From positions 31,841,989-31,905,988 of the forward strand of contig NC_092572.1 in NCBI RefSeq assembly GCF_037975245.1: 64,000 nt of DNA, given 5' to 3'. The translations under genes and the position numbers were made by a program. Numbering within the stretch: the stretch's first letter is position 1; each line of letters opens with the position of its first letter. This DNA comes from Apostichopus japonicus (Eukaryota; Echinodermata; Holothuroidea; Aspidochirotida; Stichopodidae). Positions 47,342-58,769 of the stretch are shown here, one piece after another. The notes below the pieces were generated by a model. The model had not been told where the DNA came from. It did not search any database and saw only the letters and a program-made list of their open reading frames with translations.

Positions 47342-50240
47342 AGGCACTATTGGGGGTGCTTCCAGACCAGAAGCTGAGAAGCTTTCAGACAGTTTTTGTT
47401 GTGATTTTAACTTAAGAACAGGAATACATTACAGACATTGCAATTTCATTGGCATATATTTCAAGGCCCTGTGGGGTCCAAGTGGCAAAGACCCTGGATG
47501 GTGTAACATTCTTCTCTGCCTAATATTACCCAAAGAATGTAAATTGGGCAGAAGGGAAATTCAGGGGAAGGGAAATTTAGTCAGGTTGGCGGGCGGGCGT
47601 GTGTGTACCCGTGTGTGTCTGTGATATTTGCTTGGTTACACTGTAATTAAACAAGGGAAAGTTGGACTAAACTCAAACTTGGTATATAGATCCGCCATAG
47701 TGAGAAGGTGTGCCCTATTGTATTTGGTGCCTGTGAAGGTCACCAAAGATTAGTTATATGCCAAAAACCAAAATATTAACAAGCAATTACTCCCATTTAC
47801 AGGGTTCGACATGGTTGATATTTTTGGAATAGTTGTTAATGGGGTAAAGTATCGTTTCGAAACATAACGTCATTTGATCCAAGGTCAACAAAGGTCAATT
47901 AGGGGGTCAATAAATAGTATTTTTACAATAACTTGAGAACCAAATGTCCATCAAGGTTGGGAGTTACGCTATTGTAATCCAATAGTCGACCTGCATTTGG
48001 GTGACTTTTGACCTCAGGTTGACCTCCAGTGACCTGTATTAGTTTCTTTCAAGTTGATTATTTCTAGTTTCGTGGCCATATTCCAATCTAAATTATCCTC
48101 TCCTCTGCAACCTTAATGTGCGAAGTTATTAGAGATCAAGGTTTGGTTTGGTTTTGTTAAAATTCTTAATAAATACAGTTAGGGTGATTCTGTGAGTTCT
48201 GTAAAAAAAAAAGCTTACTCTTGCTCTTATCAGACACCTGGTCCTCAACAGGCTCTCAAAGGACCAACGGTTGATTGGTGATATTTTTGGCAATAATATT
48301 GTGTCGGATTACATAACAATTTTAAGACAGTGCTGCTCCCTTGTAGAAATTCCTTACAAGCAAGCAACTATAGTGCCCTTGATGTTTACAGTAGCTGACT
48401 TGGATGTCAAATAGGGGGGATTATCATAACTTGGGGGGGGGGGGAGACAATGCACCCCTTGTTGTCAACACTGAGTGCATGAAGATAATTCAGAAACTTC
48501 TAATCATTGGATGAAAACAAATTTTACAGGAGTGATATTTATACAAGGACACGATTAATAAAATCTCACATAACTAATGTTAAACCCTTCTTTCTCCTGT
48601 AAGCTTGAAAAGTATGAAAAGCTTATAATCATGTTAAAACTAAAAAGCATGTGGGAACTTGCATACAGTTTATACGTGAATGCATTTTTGGTTACGACAC
48701 TGAAGGCTCAGTAAACCTCTGCAATTGCGCTGGCGTGTGTATTGAACTATTAATGTGTGTGTGTGTGTATATGACAGGTAGGTTGTAAGTACATGTTCTT
48801 TGCAACAACAAGTTTGACCTCTTTAATATTCATTAGTGGGTGAGGCTTACTGGGAAATCGTAAAAAAAAACAGCTTGTAAACATGATTTCTCAACAAACA
48901 CAACTTGAATCAATGTCATACTTGGTAGACAGATGCCCTATGATGTGTTTCCCATCTCATGAATATTAATGAGTTTGCAGGTCTTACCATAATGTATTGA
49001 ATATGTCAATATCTCTGCAACCTTATTTCCCATAAAGTTTATACTTGGTATGGTAATGTAAGTACAGAGTATGTACATGTTTTTTGCAACAACACTTTCC
49101 AACTTGTGAATATTCAGGAAAATTGTCAAAAGCAGCTTGTAAACATGATATCTCAACAACCACAAGTTGAATCAATGTAAACAAATGGTAGATAGATTCT
49201 CTGTTGTGAAAAGTACCCTATTGTTCTTGGTTCTCATCTCATGAATATTAATGAGTGGTTGAGGCTCAACGTGACATTTGGTTCACACTGATATGGTGAT
49301 GTTGCTGCATAATAAGCACTTTTTTTTATGATAACTCCAACTCTATGTTATTTTTGTTCATCAAATTGCAAGAAATGGCCTTTAAACACAAGACAAGAAC
49401 CAAGTGTTCAATGGCTTTCATCCTTGTTGTCATTAAGTTTGTCATACTATATTCATACAATCAACCATGTTGTTCCTGTGTGCATATAATGAGTATTAAT
49501 CAGTGAACATAAACTTCTTTATCAGATATCTCTGAAATAGTATTTCTAATTAGCTTTATACTTGTACTTGGAAGAAAAATTAAGTATATGTAGTTTATAG
49601 ATTTTATGATATCATAAACTTTGACCTCACTGATATTCATGCTAAAATATGTTTTTCTACTATGCCACTTCAGAGGCTTTGTCAACATGATAACTGATTC
49701 CTGGTACCTTCCTGTATCTGTTGCCACACAATTCAATAGATAATCCTCTTCATTTTGTTATGCACAAGTTCATGAATACTTACACCTATGGCTTACCACA
49801 CTATAAATACGTTTGGCTATCGGAACAACTAAACATTTTCATTTTCTGGTCGGAGTTTACAATGATAGATCCTGTTTATGACTTTGATCTCTGATGAACT
49901 CAAATGAACTTTGACCTGTATTCAAATCGATAGGGATGGTTCTAAATCAATGCTTTTGGGAAACTTAAGTAATACAGTTTGCATGACTTTGTACATGGAA
50001 TGTGGATCTGCTTTAGTAAGTACATATATCCTTTCAGTTGAACTCCAAATGTAACGCTTGGTTGAGCTTCATACTTGCTATGCTAAGTTGAGATGCTCAA
50101 GTGTAGGAATCAAACGGTGAAAGGTCTTTTAAGGTCAACAAAAAGTAAGGATTCACTTTTTAACCCAACTATGGCTACCTGTTTACTAGTCAATATTATC
50201 ATACTGTGTATCTAACTCATTTCAACGTATTTAATTGCAG
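47342..50240 (+). other. Intron right of the transposon: diverged intronic repeats
   Basis: 47345-47560 resumes the repeat split by the transposon ('gcttccagaccagaagctgag' to 'cctaatattacccaaag'). Further on lie G-runs (about 48434), the 'gttgtcaacactgagtgcatgaagataatt' segment (48458 on) that recurs near 51470, and several 'cttggtatatagat' type repeats. No exon is recognised. Confidence 0.6.
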
Positions 50241-50345
50241 GACGTATCAGCATCATCCCTCTCAGGCATTCCTGTGCCATCACAGTCCGCAGATGCCCCA
50301 CACTCAAAGAAGAGACGGTTTATTGAATCTACAGCTGCAGTGACG
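50241..50345 (+). CDS. NLR-like gene, exon h: duplicated Ser/Pro linker exon, copy 1
   Basis: This 105-base phase 0-0 exon encodes DVSASSLSGIPVPSQSADAP then HSKKRRFIESTAAVT. It is preceded by TTAATTGCAG and followed by GTAAAT. The KKRR cluster could be a nuclear-localisation or basic interaction motif. It is paralogous to the next exon. Low complexity and Ser/Pro richness suggest a disordered linker before the Death domain. Confidence 0.75.
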
Positions 50346-52585
50346 GTAAATTTCAGTCTATTGGTCATCTCAGAATATCTTCCAAGATATTGATGATTTC
50401 GACTGTTAAACAATATTAATATCATACAGAAAAGCAAGCCTGTAAAGGACTGATCAAAATTGACTATGACAATGTTGGATGTTGCCGTTGCACCTGTTGA
50501 AATTAAAATTATCAAAACTTTTATTTTGTATGAAATGAAAAATTGTATCATATAACCAGGGTCTTACATTCACCATCTTTCAAGAGGGATGTGAAACAAT
50601 TTCAAGGCCGACTTCGTTCTTTGTGATTGACAGCAGTGACAAGCTGAGCAACATTTCGTAAAACAAATGCAGCAACTTGTTTTATGATCGCAACTGGACA
50701 CTGATATTGGCTGGGAGTTCAGAGTCCCAGAAGAAGCAGCTCCTTTATACTGCACTTGTTTACCTTCAAGCAAATTTAGAAACAAAACTCAGAAAAAGGA
50801 ATTACACTAACATTTCTCAGGGACCTTGCGAGGATCCAAAGGGCAAGTCCCTGGAAACTTCAGCATGTTTAGATATCCTTTGTGTTTTAGAAGCGAGTTA
50901 AAAGCACAAAATACCTTTAAGAGAGAATAAACCGCACTTAACCGACTTGGCTTGATTCATGTTGACTGCAGAGACTAGCTGAGCTATGTTTATAACAGCA
51001 ATTTAAAAGCACAAAAATATGGGAGAGAGAAATAAATTTCTATAGAAAGCATTTCAAAGCAGTGCTGGAGGTCAGGGGGTTGACCCCAGAAGTTTTGGGA
51101 TTATGAGATATTTTTTGTTAACTTGTAGCGAATGTGAAGCACAATAGCACAAGTCCGGAAGAGGAATTTCATGTCTGTGGGAGGTGTTCCAAGCCTGGAA
51201 AGCTGTAGTGCTTTCAGAAACTTCTTGTAGCTATTTAGCTTAACACAGAAAATCATAGCAATGTCATTAGAATATATTTCAAATCGCTGAAGGGGTTCAA
51301 GGGGAAAATACTCAAAGGTGTCACAATTTTGTTAGCCTAATATTACCCAAATAAAGGAAATAGGACCGAATGCACAGTCAGGTTTGTTTACTGCAGCCGA
51401 CTTGGATTGAATTAGGGCGAGAGGGGGGATTTTGATAATTGGGGGGGGGGGGGGGCGGGGATGCCCCATTGTTGCCAACACTGATTGAATGCTGATAATT
51501 ATCAACCTTGTTTTTAAAAACTAGCTTTACAGAATGGGATTTTTGTACAAGGACATGATGGATAAAAAGAACACAATTTCTTATGTTAAATTTCTTCCTC
51601 GTGTAAGCTTGATCTGAAAACTTAGCAATCATGGTCAAATGTATAAAGCTTGTGTGAACTTGCATACCTGATTTGTGAATGCATTTTGATACTGATAGGA
51701 ATTTTATGAATTGCTACAGATTGAGAGCGTCATTTGGCAATGTAGGATAAGTTTTAGACATGTTAACTCCAAAAATTCAGCTTTGATGTATTTCATAATC
51801 CCATGTGGATTCTTCAAGGTAAGTACAAGACCTGTTAGTTGTAGAAGTCATAGGTGATTTGAATTCAACAATTCTAAAATTCTTGTAAGCACACATTAGT
51901 GAAGTTTACCATAAAAGTTCATATTATCCAACATTGACCTGAAATGCATTTTGATACTGATAGAAATTTTATGAATTGCTACAGATTGAAAGCGTCATTT
52001 GGCAATGTAGGATAAGTTTTAGACATGTTAACTCCAAAAATTCAGCTTTGATGTATTTCATAATCCCATGTGGATTCTTCAAGGTAATTACAAGACTTGT
52101 TAGTTGTAGAAGTCATAGGTAATTTGAATTCAACAATTCTAAAATTCTTGTAAGTACACATTAGTGAAGTTTACCATAAAAGTTCATATTATCCAACATT
52201 GACCTGAAATGACTTTGCACCTCCGCGCATATCGATAGAATTTAATGTCTAATAATTTGCATGACCTTTGTTCATTGAATGTGGACCTGCTTTAGAAAGT
52301 GCATGTATCTTTTCAGTACTCAAAATGTAAATCTTAGACGAACTTCGTACTTGCTATGTAGAGGTTCTCAAGAACAAGACTCCTTTGGTTAGTTTTTGGT
52401 AAAGTAGTAGTCAAAGTATGAACATTTCATCAATAGTTTGTGAATTCACCAGTGGTCAAACTTTAAATCTTGTCTGCACTGTTACATTAAATATATTAAT
52501 CTGGCAGGATTCAGTAAGCCTACCTGGTTATTTTGAATATCCTTACTGTGTATCTATTAATTCATTTCAAACTTTTTATCTGTAG
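50346..52585 (+). other. Intron between duplicated exons, with repeats
   Basis: It holds a copy of the intronic repeat found near 42.7 and 47.4 kb, here uninterrupted (about 50960-51360), a G-run near 51440, and a 275-bp direct duplication (listed separately). Sequence at about 52255-52400 resembles 49980-50130 upstream of exon h, showing that the exon was duplicated together with flanking intron. Confidence 0.7.
51681..52211 (+). repeat. 275-bp direct tandem duplication
   Basis: 51681-51955 and 51956-about 52211 are nearly identical ('gcattttgatactgatag' to 'acattgacctgaaat') with only a few substitutions, so the duplication is young. It is non-coding. Confidence 0.92.
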
Positions 52586-52690
52586 GACGTATCACCATCA
52601 TCCCTCTCAGGCAGTCCTGCGCCATCACAGTCAGCAGATGTCCCACACTCCAAGAAAAGACGCTATAATGAACATACAGCTGCAGCAATG
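52586..52690 (+). CDS. NLR-like gene, exon i: duplicated Ser/Pro linker exon, copy 2
   Basis: This is a 105-base phase 0-0 exon reading DVSPSSLSGSPAPSQSADVP then HSKKRRYNEHTAAAM. Same length, phase and splice context as exon h, about 2.35 kb downstream. Intron sequence on both sides is also similar, which shows a segmental tandem duplication. Reading frame and KKRR are kept in both, so both are probably used. Confidence 0.75.
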
Positions 52691-53340
52691 GTAAAGCTCA
52701 GTCTATTTGTCATCTCAGGCTATTTTCCAAAACATTGATAAGTTTGATCTTAAACCTATATAAACATAAACTAAAAGCATGCCCATTAAGGACTGATTAC
52801 AATTGCTAGTGACAATGCTTGAAAGTTGGAGTTGCACTTGTTTAGATCATTTTTGAACATTTCTTATGTTGGAGCTTGAGGAAATGACAAGAAGGCATGA
52901 TGACTTAACAACCTATCAAATTTCCAGTTTGGCTTATAGAGAATGAAGAAAGTAAAGACATACTTTCCATATTGTTGCATTTCATTGACATGCAATACCA
53001 AATTGTACCATCTTTACCAATGTAATTCAGTTTATCATTATTGCTTTAAGTTAGAAATAAATATTAAGCTCTTGAGTCTTTTCGATACTAGGTGATTCAT
53101 AAATAACATAAAACTTGATATAAATCATTTAACTATGCGTTGAAACCAGGTAAAAACTTGAATAAAACTGATAAAATACTGGCAAACACCACATAAGTTT
53201 TCTCAAATCTTAGGTACAGTCAGAGTAAATTAATAAATGAGTTAAAATGTAAGCCAAATTTCTTACGTAATATAGGTTTATTAGACACACAGACGAAATA
53301 CACAGTTAGAGTCCAGAACCGTTAGTTTTTTAGTTTTCTA
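52691..53340 (+). other. Intron start after exon i
   Basis: The first about 130 bases mirror the sequence after exon h. The remainder is AT-rich with nothing recognised, up to the minisatellite. Confidence 0.6.
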
Positions 53341-54232
53341 AGTACACACCTACATGTGTAACTATGAGTACACAAAACTATGCTAGAACAGGGCTGAGTA
53401 TGAGAACACATATCTATTCTAGAACAGGACTGTGTTTGAGTACACAATCTATTATAGAACAGGGCTGAGTATGAGAACACATAATCTAGTATAGAACAGG
53501 GCTGAGTATGAGAACACATAATCTAGTATAGAACAGGGCTGAGTATGAGTACACATAATCTATTATAGAACAGGGCTGAGTATGAGTACACATAATCTAT
53601 TATAGAACAGGGCTGAGTATGAGTACACATAATCTAGTATAGAACAGGGCTGAGTATGAGTACACATAATCTAGTATAGAACAGGGCTGAGTATGAGAAC
53701 ACATAATCTAGTATAGAACAGGGCTGAGTATGAGAACACATAATCTAGTATAGAACAGGGCTGAGTATGAGTACACATAATCTATTATAGAACAGGGCTG
53801 ACCATGAGTACACATATATCTATTATAGAACAGGGCTGAGTATGAGTACACATATCTATTATAGAACAGGGCTGAGTATGAGTACACATAATCTATTATA
53901 GAACAGGGCTGACCATGAGTACACATATATCTATTATAGAACAGGGCTGAGTATGAGTACACATAATCTATTATAGAACAGGGCTGAGTATGAGTACACA
54001 TAATCTATTATAGAACAGGGCTGAGTATGAGTACACATATCTATTATAGAACAGGGCTGAGTATGAGTACACATAATCTATTATAGAACAGGGCTGACCA
54101 TGAGTACACATATATCTATTATAGAACAGGGCTGAGTATGAGTACACATAATCTATTATAGAACATGGCTGAGTATGAGTACACATAATCTATTATAGAA
54201 CAGGGCTGAGAATGAGTACACATATTCTATTA
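53340..54232 (+). repeat. 37-bp minisatellite, about 24 copies
   Basis: The unit is tagaacagggctgagtatga plus gtacacataatctatta, with 35- and 39-base length variants and a 'gaccatgag' subtype that recurs in a periodic pattern. Chance ORFs of repeated peptide on the minus strand arise from the repeat and are not genes. Its right edge runs straight into the truncated reverse transcriptase of the Ty3-type element. Confidence 0.95.
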
Positions 54233-54918
54233 TATTGCATTAGTAGGCCTGCATGCATCTCTTACTGCTTGAATTTTCTCATCACTGGCACTTACCCCAT
54301 TGCTTGAGAGATCATGACCCATGAATGTAAGTTTATCAACACCAAATTGGCATTTGTACTTATTCAATGTTAAATCTGCTATACAGTCCAGTACTTTAAC
54401 TAATCTGGTATTGTGTTGTTCCTCGTCTTTCCCATGAACAATTATATCGTCAGAGATGTTGTGGGCTCCCTCACATCCTGCGATGACTTGCTGTATGATG
54501 TGTTGGTACGTTTCAGGAGCAGAGCTAATCCCGAACATAAGCCTCTTGTACTGGAATAGTCCAGCATGTGTGACGAATGTTGTAATTTCCCGAGAACTCT
54601 CCTCTAACTCGATCTGGTGAAAACCCCATTTTAGGTCCAGCTTGGTAAATAGGGAACTACCGTTCATTTCGTAGAGAACTTCTTCAACCGTAGGGATCGG
54701 GTGCCTTCCCGGATGATCGCGTCATTGGCTAGTCTCATGTCCACACACAATCGAATATCGCCCCCAGATTTAGGAACTATAACTACCGGGCTTACCCAGG
54801 GTGTAGGGCCTTGAACTTCTTCGATGATATCTTGTTCCATTAGTTCTTTCAACTTGTCCTTAACTTTTGGGCGGAGGCTGAATGGAATTCTGCGTACGCT
54901 TTGTGCTACCGGTTTCAC
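54233..54918 (-). pseudogene. Ty3-type reverse transcriptase, frame-broken and truncated
   Basis: The N-terminal part carries PTPWVSPVVIVPK and DIRLCVDMRLAN. After a one-base frame change at about 54701-54708 the other frame continues with LFTKLDLKWGFHQI, FGISSAPETYQHII and ISDDIIVHG. The last is the Y-x-D-D catalytic box with the two Asp kept. These are the RT palm motifs of Ty3 elements. The reading ends in minisatellite sequence before the RNase H domain, so no functional polymerase can be made. Confidence 0.88.
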
Positions 54919-55013
54919 AGACAGATTAATGTGGATTTTCGCTTGGTATCCTTTTAGTTTGCCGAATCCTTCAAAACATTGCGGGTATTGTGCAGGGATA
55001 TCCTGTGCACTCT

Positions 55014-55508
55014 TTATTTGGTTAACGTCAAGCCAATTTTAAGCACATTCAGCTCGATTGCACTCTCTTTCCCTAATAGAGGGCATCCTTCTCCATCGAT
55101 AACGTAGAATGTTGCCTCGGTTTTAGACTCGCGGATCTTTGCTGTTGTTGCAAATTTTCCTAGCACTTTTAACGGTTTTCCGCCTCCGTATGGATACAAA
55201 GTCTTATCTATTTTTGCCGACTCGCAGGTTATCCGTTGTTGCTTTAATTTGTCCCATGTCTTTTTGTCGATAATGTTGCATGATGCGCCTGAATCAGTCA
55301 GCATCTCCACATTGACTCCCCCTACTTTTACATCTACTGTTACACCTGACCTACGGGAACTGGTCACTGCGAAGGCAAAGTCATTTGCCAAGTCAACTAG
55401 ATTTACGTCATCATCATCTTTTCTGTTCCGGTTTTGTCTTCCCCCCCTTGTGCTTCCCCTTTTGATATCGTTCTGGTTTAGTTTTGCACATCTTCGCGAA
55501 ATGTCCAA
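55014..55508 (-). pseudogene. Ty3-type aspartic protease region
   Basis: LTDSGASCNII holds the D-S-G active-site triad of retropepsins, and CPLLGKESAIELN is the C-terminal flap or hydrophobic-Gly segment. An acidic linker (DDDD) precedes the protease. The frame differs from that of the zinc knuckles upstream, as is usual for a gag-pol frameshift in such elements. It ends in a stop at 55014, with RT in another frame after about 100 bases. Confidence 0.82.
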
Positions 55509-55612
55509 TTAAATGACACTTTGTGCATACTTCATCTTTTGCGGGACAGTTTAAATCGCGTGAGAAATGTCCTTCTCTACCGCAGCGATAACAACCATTA
55601 TCTTTATTATAG
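55415..55612 (-). pseudogene. Ty3-type Gag zinc knuckles
   Basis: Two knuckles are visible: CYRCGREGHFSRDLNC (C-x2-C-x4-H-x6-C) and CTKCHLIGHFAKMC (C-x2-C-x4-H-x4-C). They would bind element RNA in the Gag particle. The frame runs on with a basic tail over a G-rich run to a TGA overlapping the protease frame. Confidence 0.8.
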
Positions 55613-55624
55613 GTTTTTCCCTTT

Positions 55625-56348
55625 TTATTTTTTATTCCAGTGTGCCCCTTTAAGGCTTGGCCTCACCTGATTTGACCTTTGGCCAAAGCGATTAGCTGAT
55701 TCTGACTTTTCAGTGTTCAAGTTTGACCCATGGTTATTTTCTAACTCCATTGCTTTCATCTGTGCGTCAACGGTTTCCATTGCTCGAGAAATTTCTTGTA
55801 AATCATTTAATTTTAGCCCTGTCCATTTTGTCAACAATTTACGCCGTAGGGCTTAGCAACATTTGGGCTTAGCAACATAGGGCTTAGCAACATTTGTCAA
55901 TCACTTGATCACGAATGTGCTCCTTTGATTCTTGGCCAAACTCGCAATATACCGCTTGTCGCGTTAATCGCGCTATGAATTGGTCAACGGTTTCAGATTC
56001 CTCCTGTTTCATTTGGCGGAATATGTGCCGCTCATAAGGCACGTTGACTTTAGGTGTGAAATAGTCATCTAATGTTTTCATAGTAAGCTCGTACTTACTC
56101 TGCGTTGTCGTCGTATCTGTACTATTAGTACTAGGTTGTAGTGTTGGCAACGTTTCAAACAGATCCTGTACATCCATGCCCGCCATGTGTAGTAGTAATG
56201 CAGTTATCTGTTCGTCATCGGTTATCCCCCTACTTGTTACGTAAAATGTGAATGCCCTTTTCCAACGTTTCCATCGAGGAGACATACTTGCAAAGTCGCC
56301 CGTCATATTAAACGGTGCTACCGTATCCACGTCCAGTGCTACTGCCAT
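55625..56348 (-). pseudogene. Ty3-type Gag, disrupted by a short tandem insertion
   Basis: The frame starts MAVALDVDTVAPFN and includes MSPRWKRWKRAFTFYVTSRG, typical of Ty3 Gag N termini. At about 55847-55895 the 16-17-base unit 'gggcttagcaaca(t)' is present three times and breaks the frame. The C-terminal part resumes at 55837. The start is about 45 bases from the LTR edge, a usual spacing. Confidence 0.82.
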
Positions 56349-56394
56349 GATGATAGGTGATGTTTTTACTTTACCTCGTCGCCATATGTAACAT

Positions 56395-56830
56395 TTGATG
56401 TTTACGTATATGTCTTATTTACGCAGATATAAACAAAGTCAGAACTTTTTGGAGGTCGCCATGTTTATTGCTGATCAGAAAGAGGTCGCTCTTTACTTTT
56501 ACAAGAATTACAATGTGATCGCAATATCAATACATTACAGTCATCAAGATGATTGTGGTTTTAATTATTTATATCAAACAGTGTGTAATTAATGACATTC
56601 TGTTTACCATTCTGTTAAGAAGTTGTGCCCATGATCAGCTGCTTTAAGTGTATATAATCTACATAGGAATACAAAATTATGCTGGAAATTCCTTAACATT
56701 GCATAATGACGTCATACTCAGTAACATGATATACAAAAATAATGTTCAATCAACCAGCTAAACATTTGCCCTAGACATGAACCATATGAGCTTTCTGGTT
56801 CTCAACTCCTTTGCAATTTCTTTCTCACAG
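56395..56830 (+). other. LTR remnant and intron sequence before exon j
   Basis: From 'tgtaacatttgatg' the sequence should belong to the LTR of the minus-strand retrotransposon, but its outer limit is not visible and may be deleted. The rest is intron ending in TTTCTCACAG. Confidence 0.5.
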
Positions 56831-56941
56831 AATCCTTCTTTGCCATCTCATCAAGCAATTAGAGGAGTAGAAGAAGGGAACCCAGCAAGAGCTCAAGCAA
56901 CGACAACAGATAGTGAAGAAGTATCAAAAGCAACTTTGCTG
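56831..56941 (+). CDS. NLR-like gene, exon j: linker exon before the Death domain
   Basis: This is a 111-base phase 0-0 exon after TTTCTTTCTCACAG, ending CTG|GTATTA. It reads NPSLPSHQAIRGVEEGNPAR then AQATTTDSEEVSKATLL. Hydrophilic, without domain. Its phase matches exon i and the Death exon. Confidence 0.65.
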
Positions 56942-58507
56942 GTATTATTAGTGAGTGAGAACTTCAAAGTATGATTCATGACTTTGGACCAATATCTCTC
57001 TAAATCTGTGATTTCTGACTTATGCAGACTGGTTGCTAAATTGAAAGAGTTGTAACAGCTAAATTGCTTTCTTTCACTACGTGATTTGAGGCAGATATTT
57101 AGACATTACTGAAAGGTTTTTTGCTAAATTTGGTTTGCGTGCTATTCCCAATTTAACATTAGAAACATCTCACACATTATCAAAAAGTATACATAAATAA
57201 TTGCCCTATATGCTTCCTATTGTTTTAAAGCAGCATTTTGCGTTCTTTTCTATGATTTTTCTCAGCCTCACTGACTCCACTATGCCATAACGACATACAT
57301 AACTAGCTTATCTATTTAAATCATACTTCACATGGTGGCATAAAAGTCGAAAAATTTGCAACTTTCAACTTCGTTTTTCTCCAAGATATTTACCGTTAGA
57401 ACTCAATAAACCTCGCCCATAATATGAATATTTAAACACTACGAACGTCATTGACCAATTCAACACCATGCTTGATTTGTGTACAGTCTATATTGCAGTT
57501 GTACCAGGGAGTTCCATTACATCTCCCTGGTTGTACCAACGCAAAGTCTTGAATCTATTTTTAGCAACGGCTCATAACTAAACCTGCATCTCTGATTGGT
57601 TGAATTCAAACTAGTGGGTTTGGCGGAACTGTATGCGATTGATTTTAACTATGGAAATTGTCGAGGACACTCTTCTCATTATCTGCAAATATCCTTTATT
57701 ACTTGCCAATTAACGTTGTTGGCAGGGAAAAAAATGGCTAATATCTTAGTTTTCTGTTTTGTGATTGATATATGTAAAAACATCGATGGACATGTCAAAA
57801 AAAGTAGAAAACGGCGACCAAATGCAAAATGCTGCTTTAAGAAGTAATATCATTCATATTAATTAGTAGGTGAGGCATATTCTAAAAATATTTACATGGC
57901 CACGTACAGGTTTGCCATCTTTCATATTCGGCATTTATGTATCGTTAGTAAGTGTTTATGTGTTTGTGTCTAATATTAAATTGTTCGAATGAAATCAATT
58001 ATGCAAATAGACGGGCTTTTATGTTACCTTACTTAACCGATAATCTAACTCTAAACAAATATAAACTGCATGCACATTGGTAGTATTGAGATTCTTCAAG
58101 ACTGTCTGCAATCGTACAGATTCCTGTGTCAACTCTTCTTCTGAGTTTTCCACGCTTTGTCAAGTAAACACCTGCATGACAAATGTGCGGCAACTCTGTC
58201 TATTCTGTGTCTATTTGTGTCAAAGTCACACTTTTCACACAAAATGCTGCTGTGTCCATGGAGAATGATAGCTTTAGTCAAGCATATTAATGAATGGGTG
58301 GGGCAGAATAAAACCATTACATTGGCCTCTTCAACTGTCAACTAAACAACCCACATTTATTAAAAGTATATGATATGAGCATTTGCCTCATTAGTGTTCT
58401 AGTTTTTGACTGTCTACTGAAGTTCTTGTATGGATTAGCTCAATTACAATTGGCATCGTAAAATAGCATCAGCACTATGAAACATTTTGTTTTTTGGTTA
58501 TTTCAAG
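56942..58507 (+). other. Intron before the Death exon
   Basis: AT-rich, with no recognisable repeat or gene. Open frames at 57596-57847 and 58077-58345 lack splice or domain support. Confidence 0.55.
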
Positions 58508-58769
58508 GAATTTTCAGGAAATTTGTTCAAAGAATGGCGAGATGTTGGAAGAAATCTGAAGCTTGATGAGACAGAGCTTGAAACCATAGAGGCGGATAAC
58601 AGAAGAAAGGGACAAAAAGAAGTGGCGTACCACATGTTGCTACTATGGAAACGGAAACATGGGATGAAAGCAACAAACAAAACACTGAGAGACGCTCTAA
58701 TAGCAGCTAATCGAAAGGACCTGTCCGATTTTCTTCTCAATAATAGGGAACAATGTGGAACGACTTCAG
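58508..58769 (+). CDS. NLR-like gene, exon k: Death domain
   Basis: This exon encodes 87 residues with the Death-domain pattern: LFKEWRDVGRNLKL (helix 1 with the conserved Trp), TELETIEADN, then AYHMLLLWKRKHG (helix with M-L-x-x-W) and TLRDALIAANRKDL (helices 5-6). Death domains form homotypic oligomers with adaptors or PIDD/RAIDD-, FADD-like partners. Phase 0 in, 1 out (TTCAG|GTAAGC), matching the ZU5 exon, where the junction codon is Asp. With the two N-terminal DEDs the protein thus carries death-fold domains at both sides of the NTPase. Confidence 0.93.

Larger units (their letters stand above)
54233..56394 (-). mobile_element. Truncated Ty3/gypsy (Metaviridae-type) LTR retrotransposon
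   Basis: Reading on the minus strand from about 56394: an LTR edge ending TGTTACA, a TGGCGACGAGG stretch as candidate primer-binding site, Gag, two CCHC zinc knuckles, aspartic protease and part of the reverse transcriptase. RNase H, integrase and the 3' LTR are missing because the element stops at the minisatellite. Frame breaks in gag and RT show that it is inactive. It lies in the intron before the exon at 56831, antisense to the host gene. The outer end of the LTR was not resolved. Confidence 0.88.

Noticed and set aside
53322-54186. Minus-strand ORFs with a repeating peptide
   Set aside because: They follow from a minisatellite unit whose 37-base length does not keep one frame; no start context, splice sites or domain.
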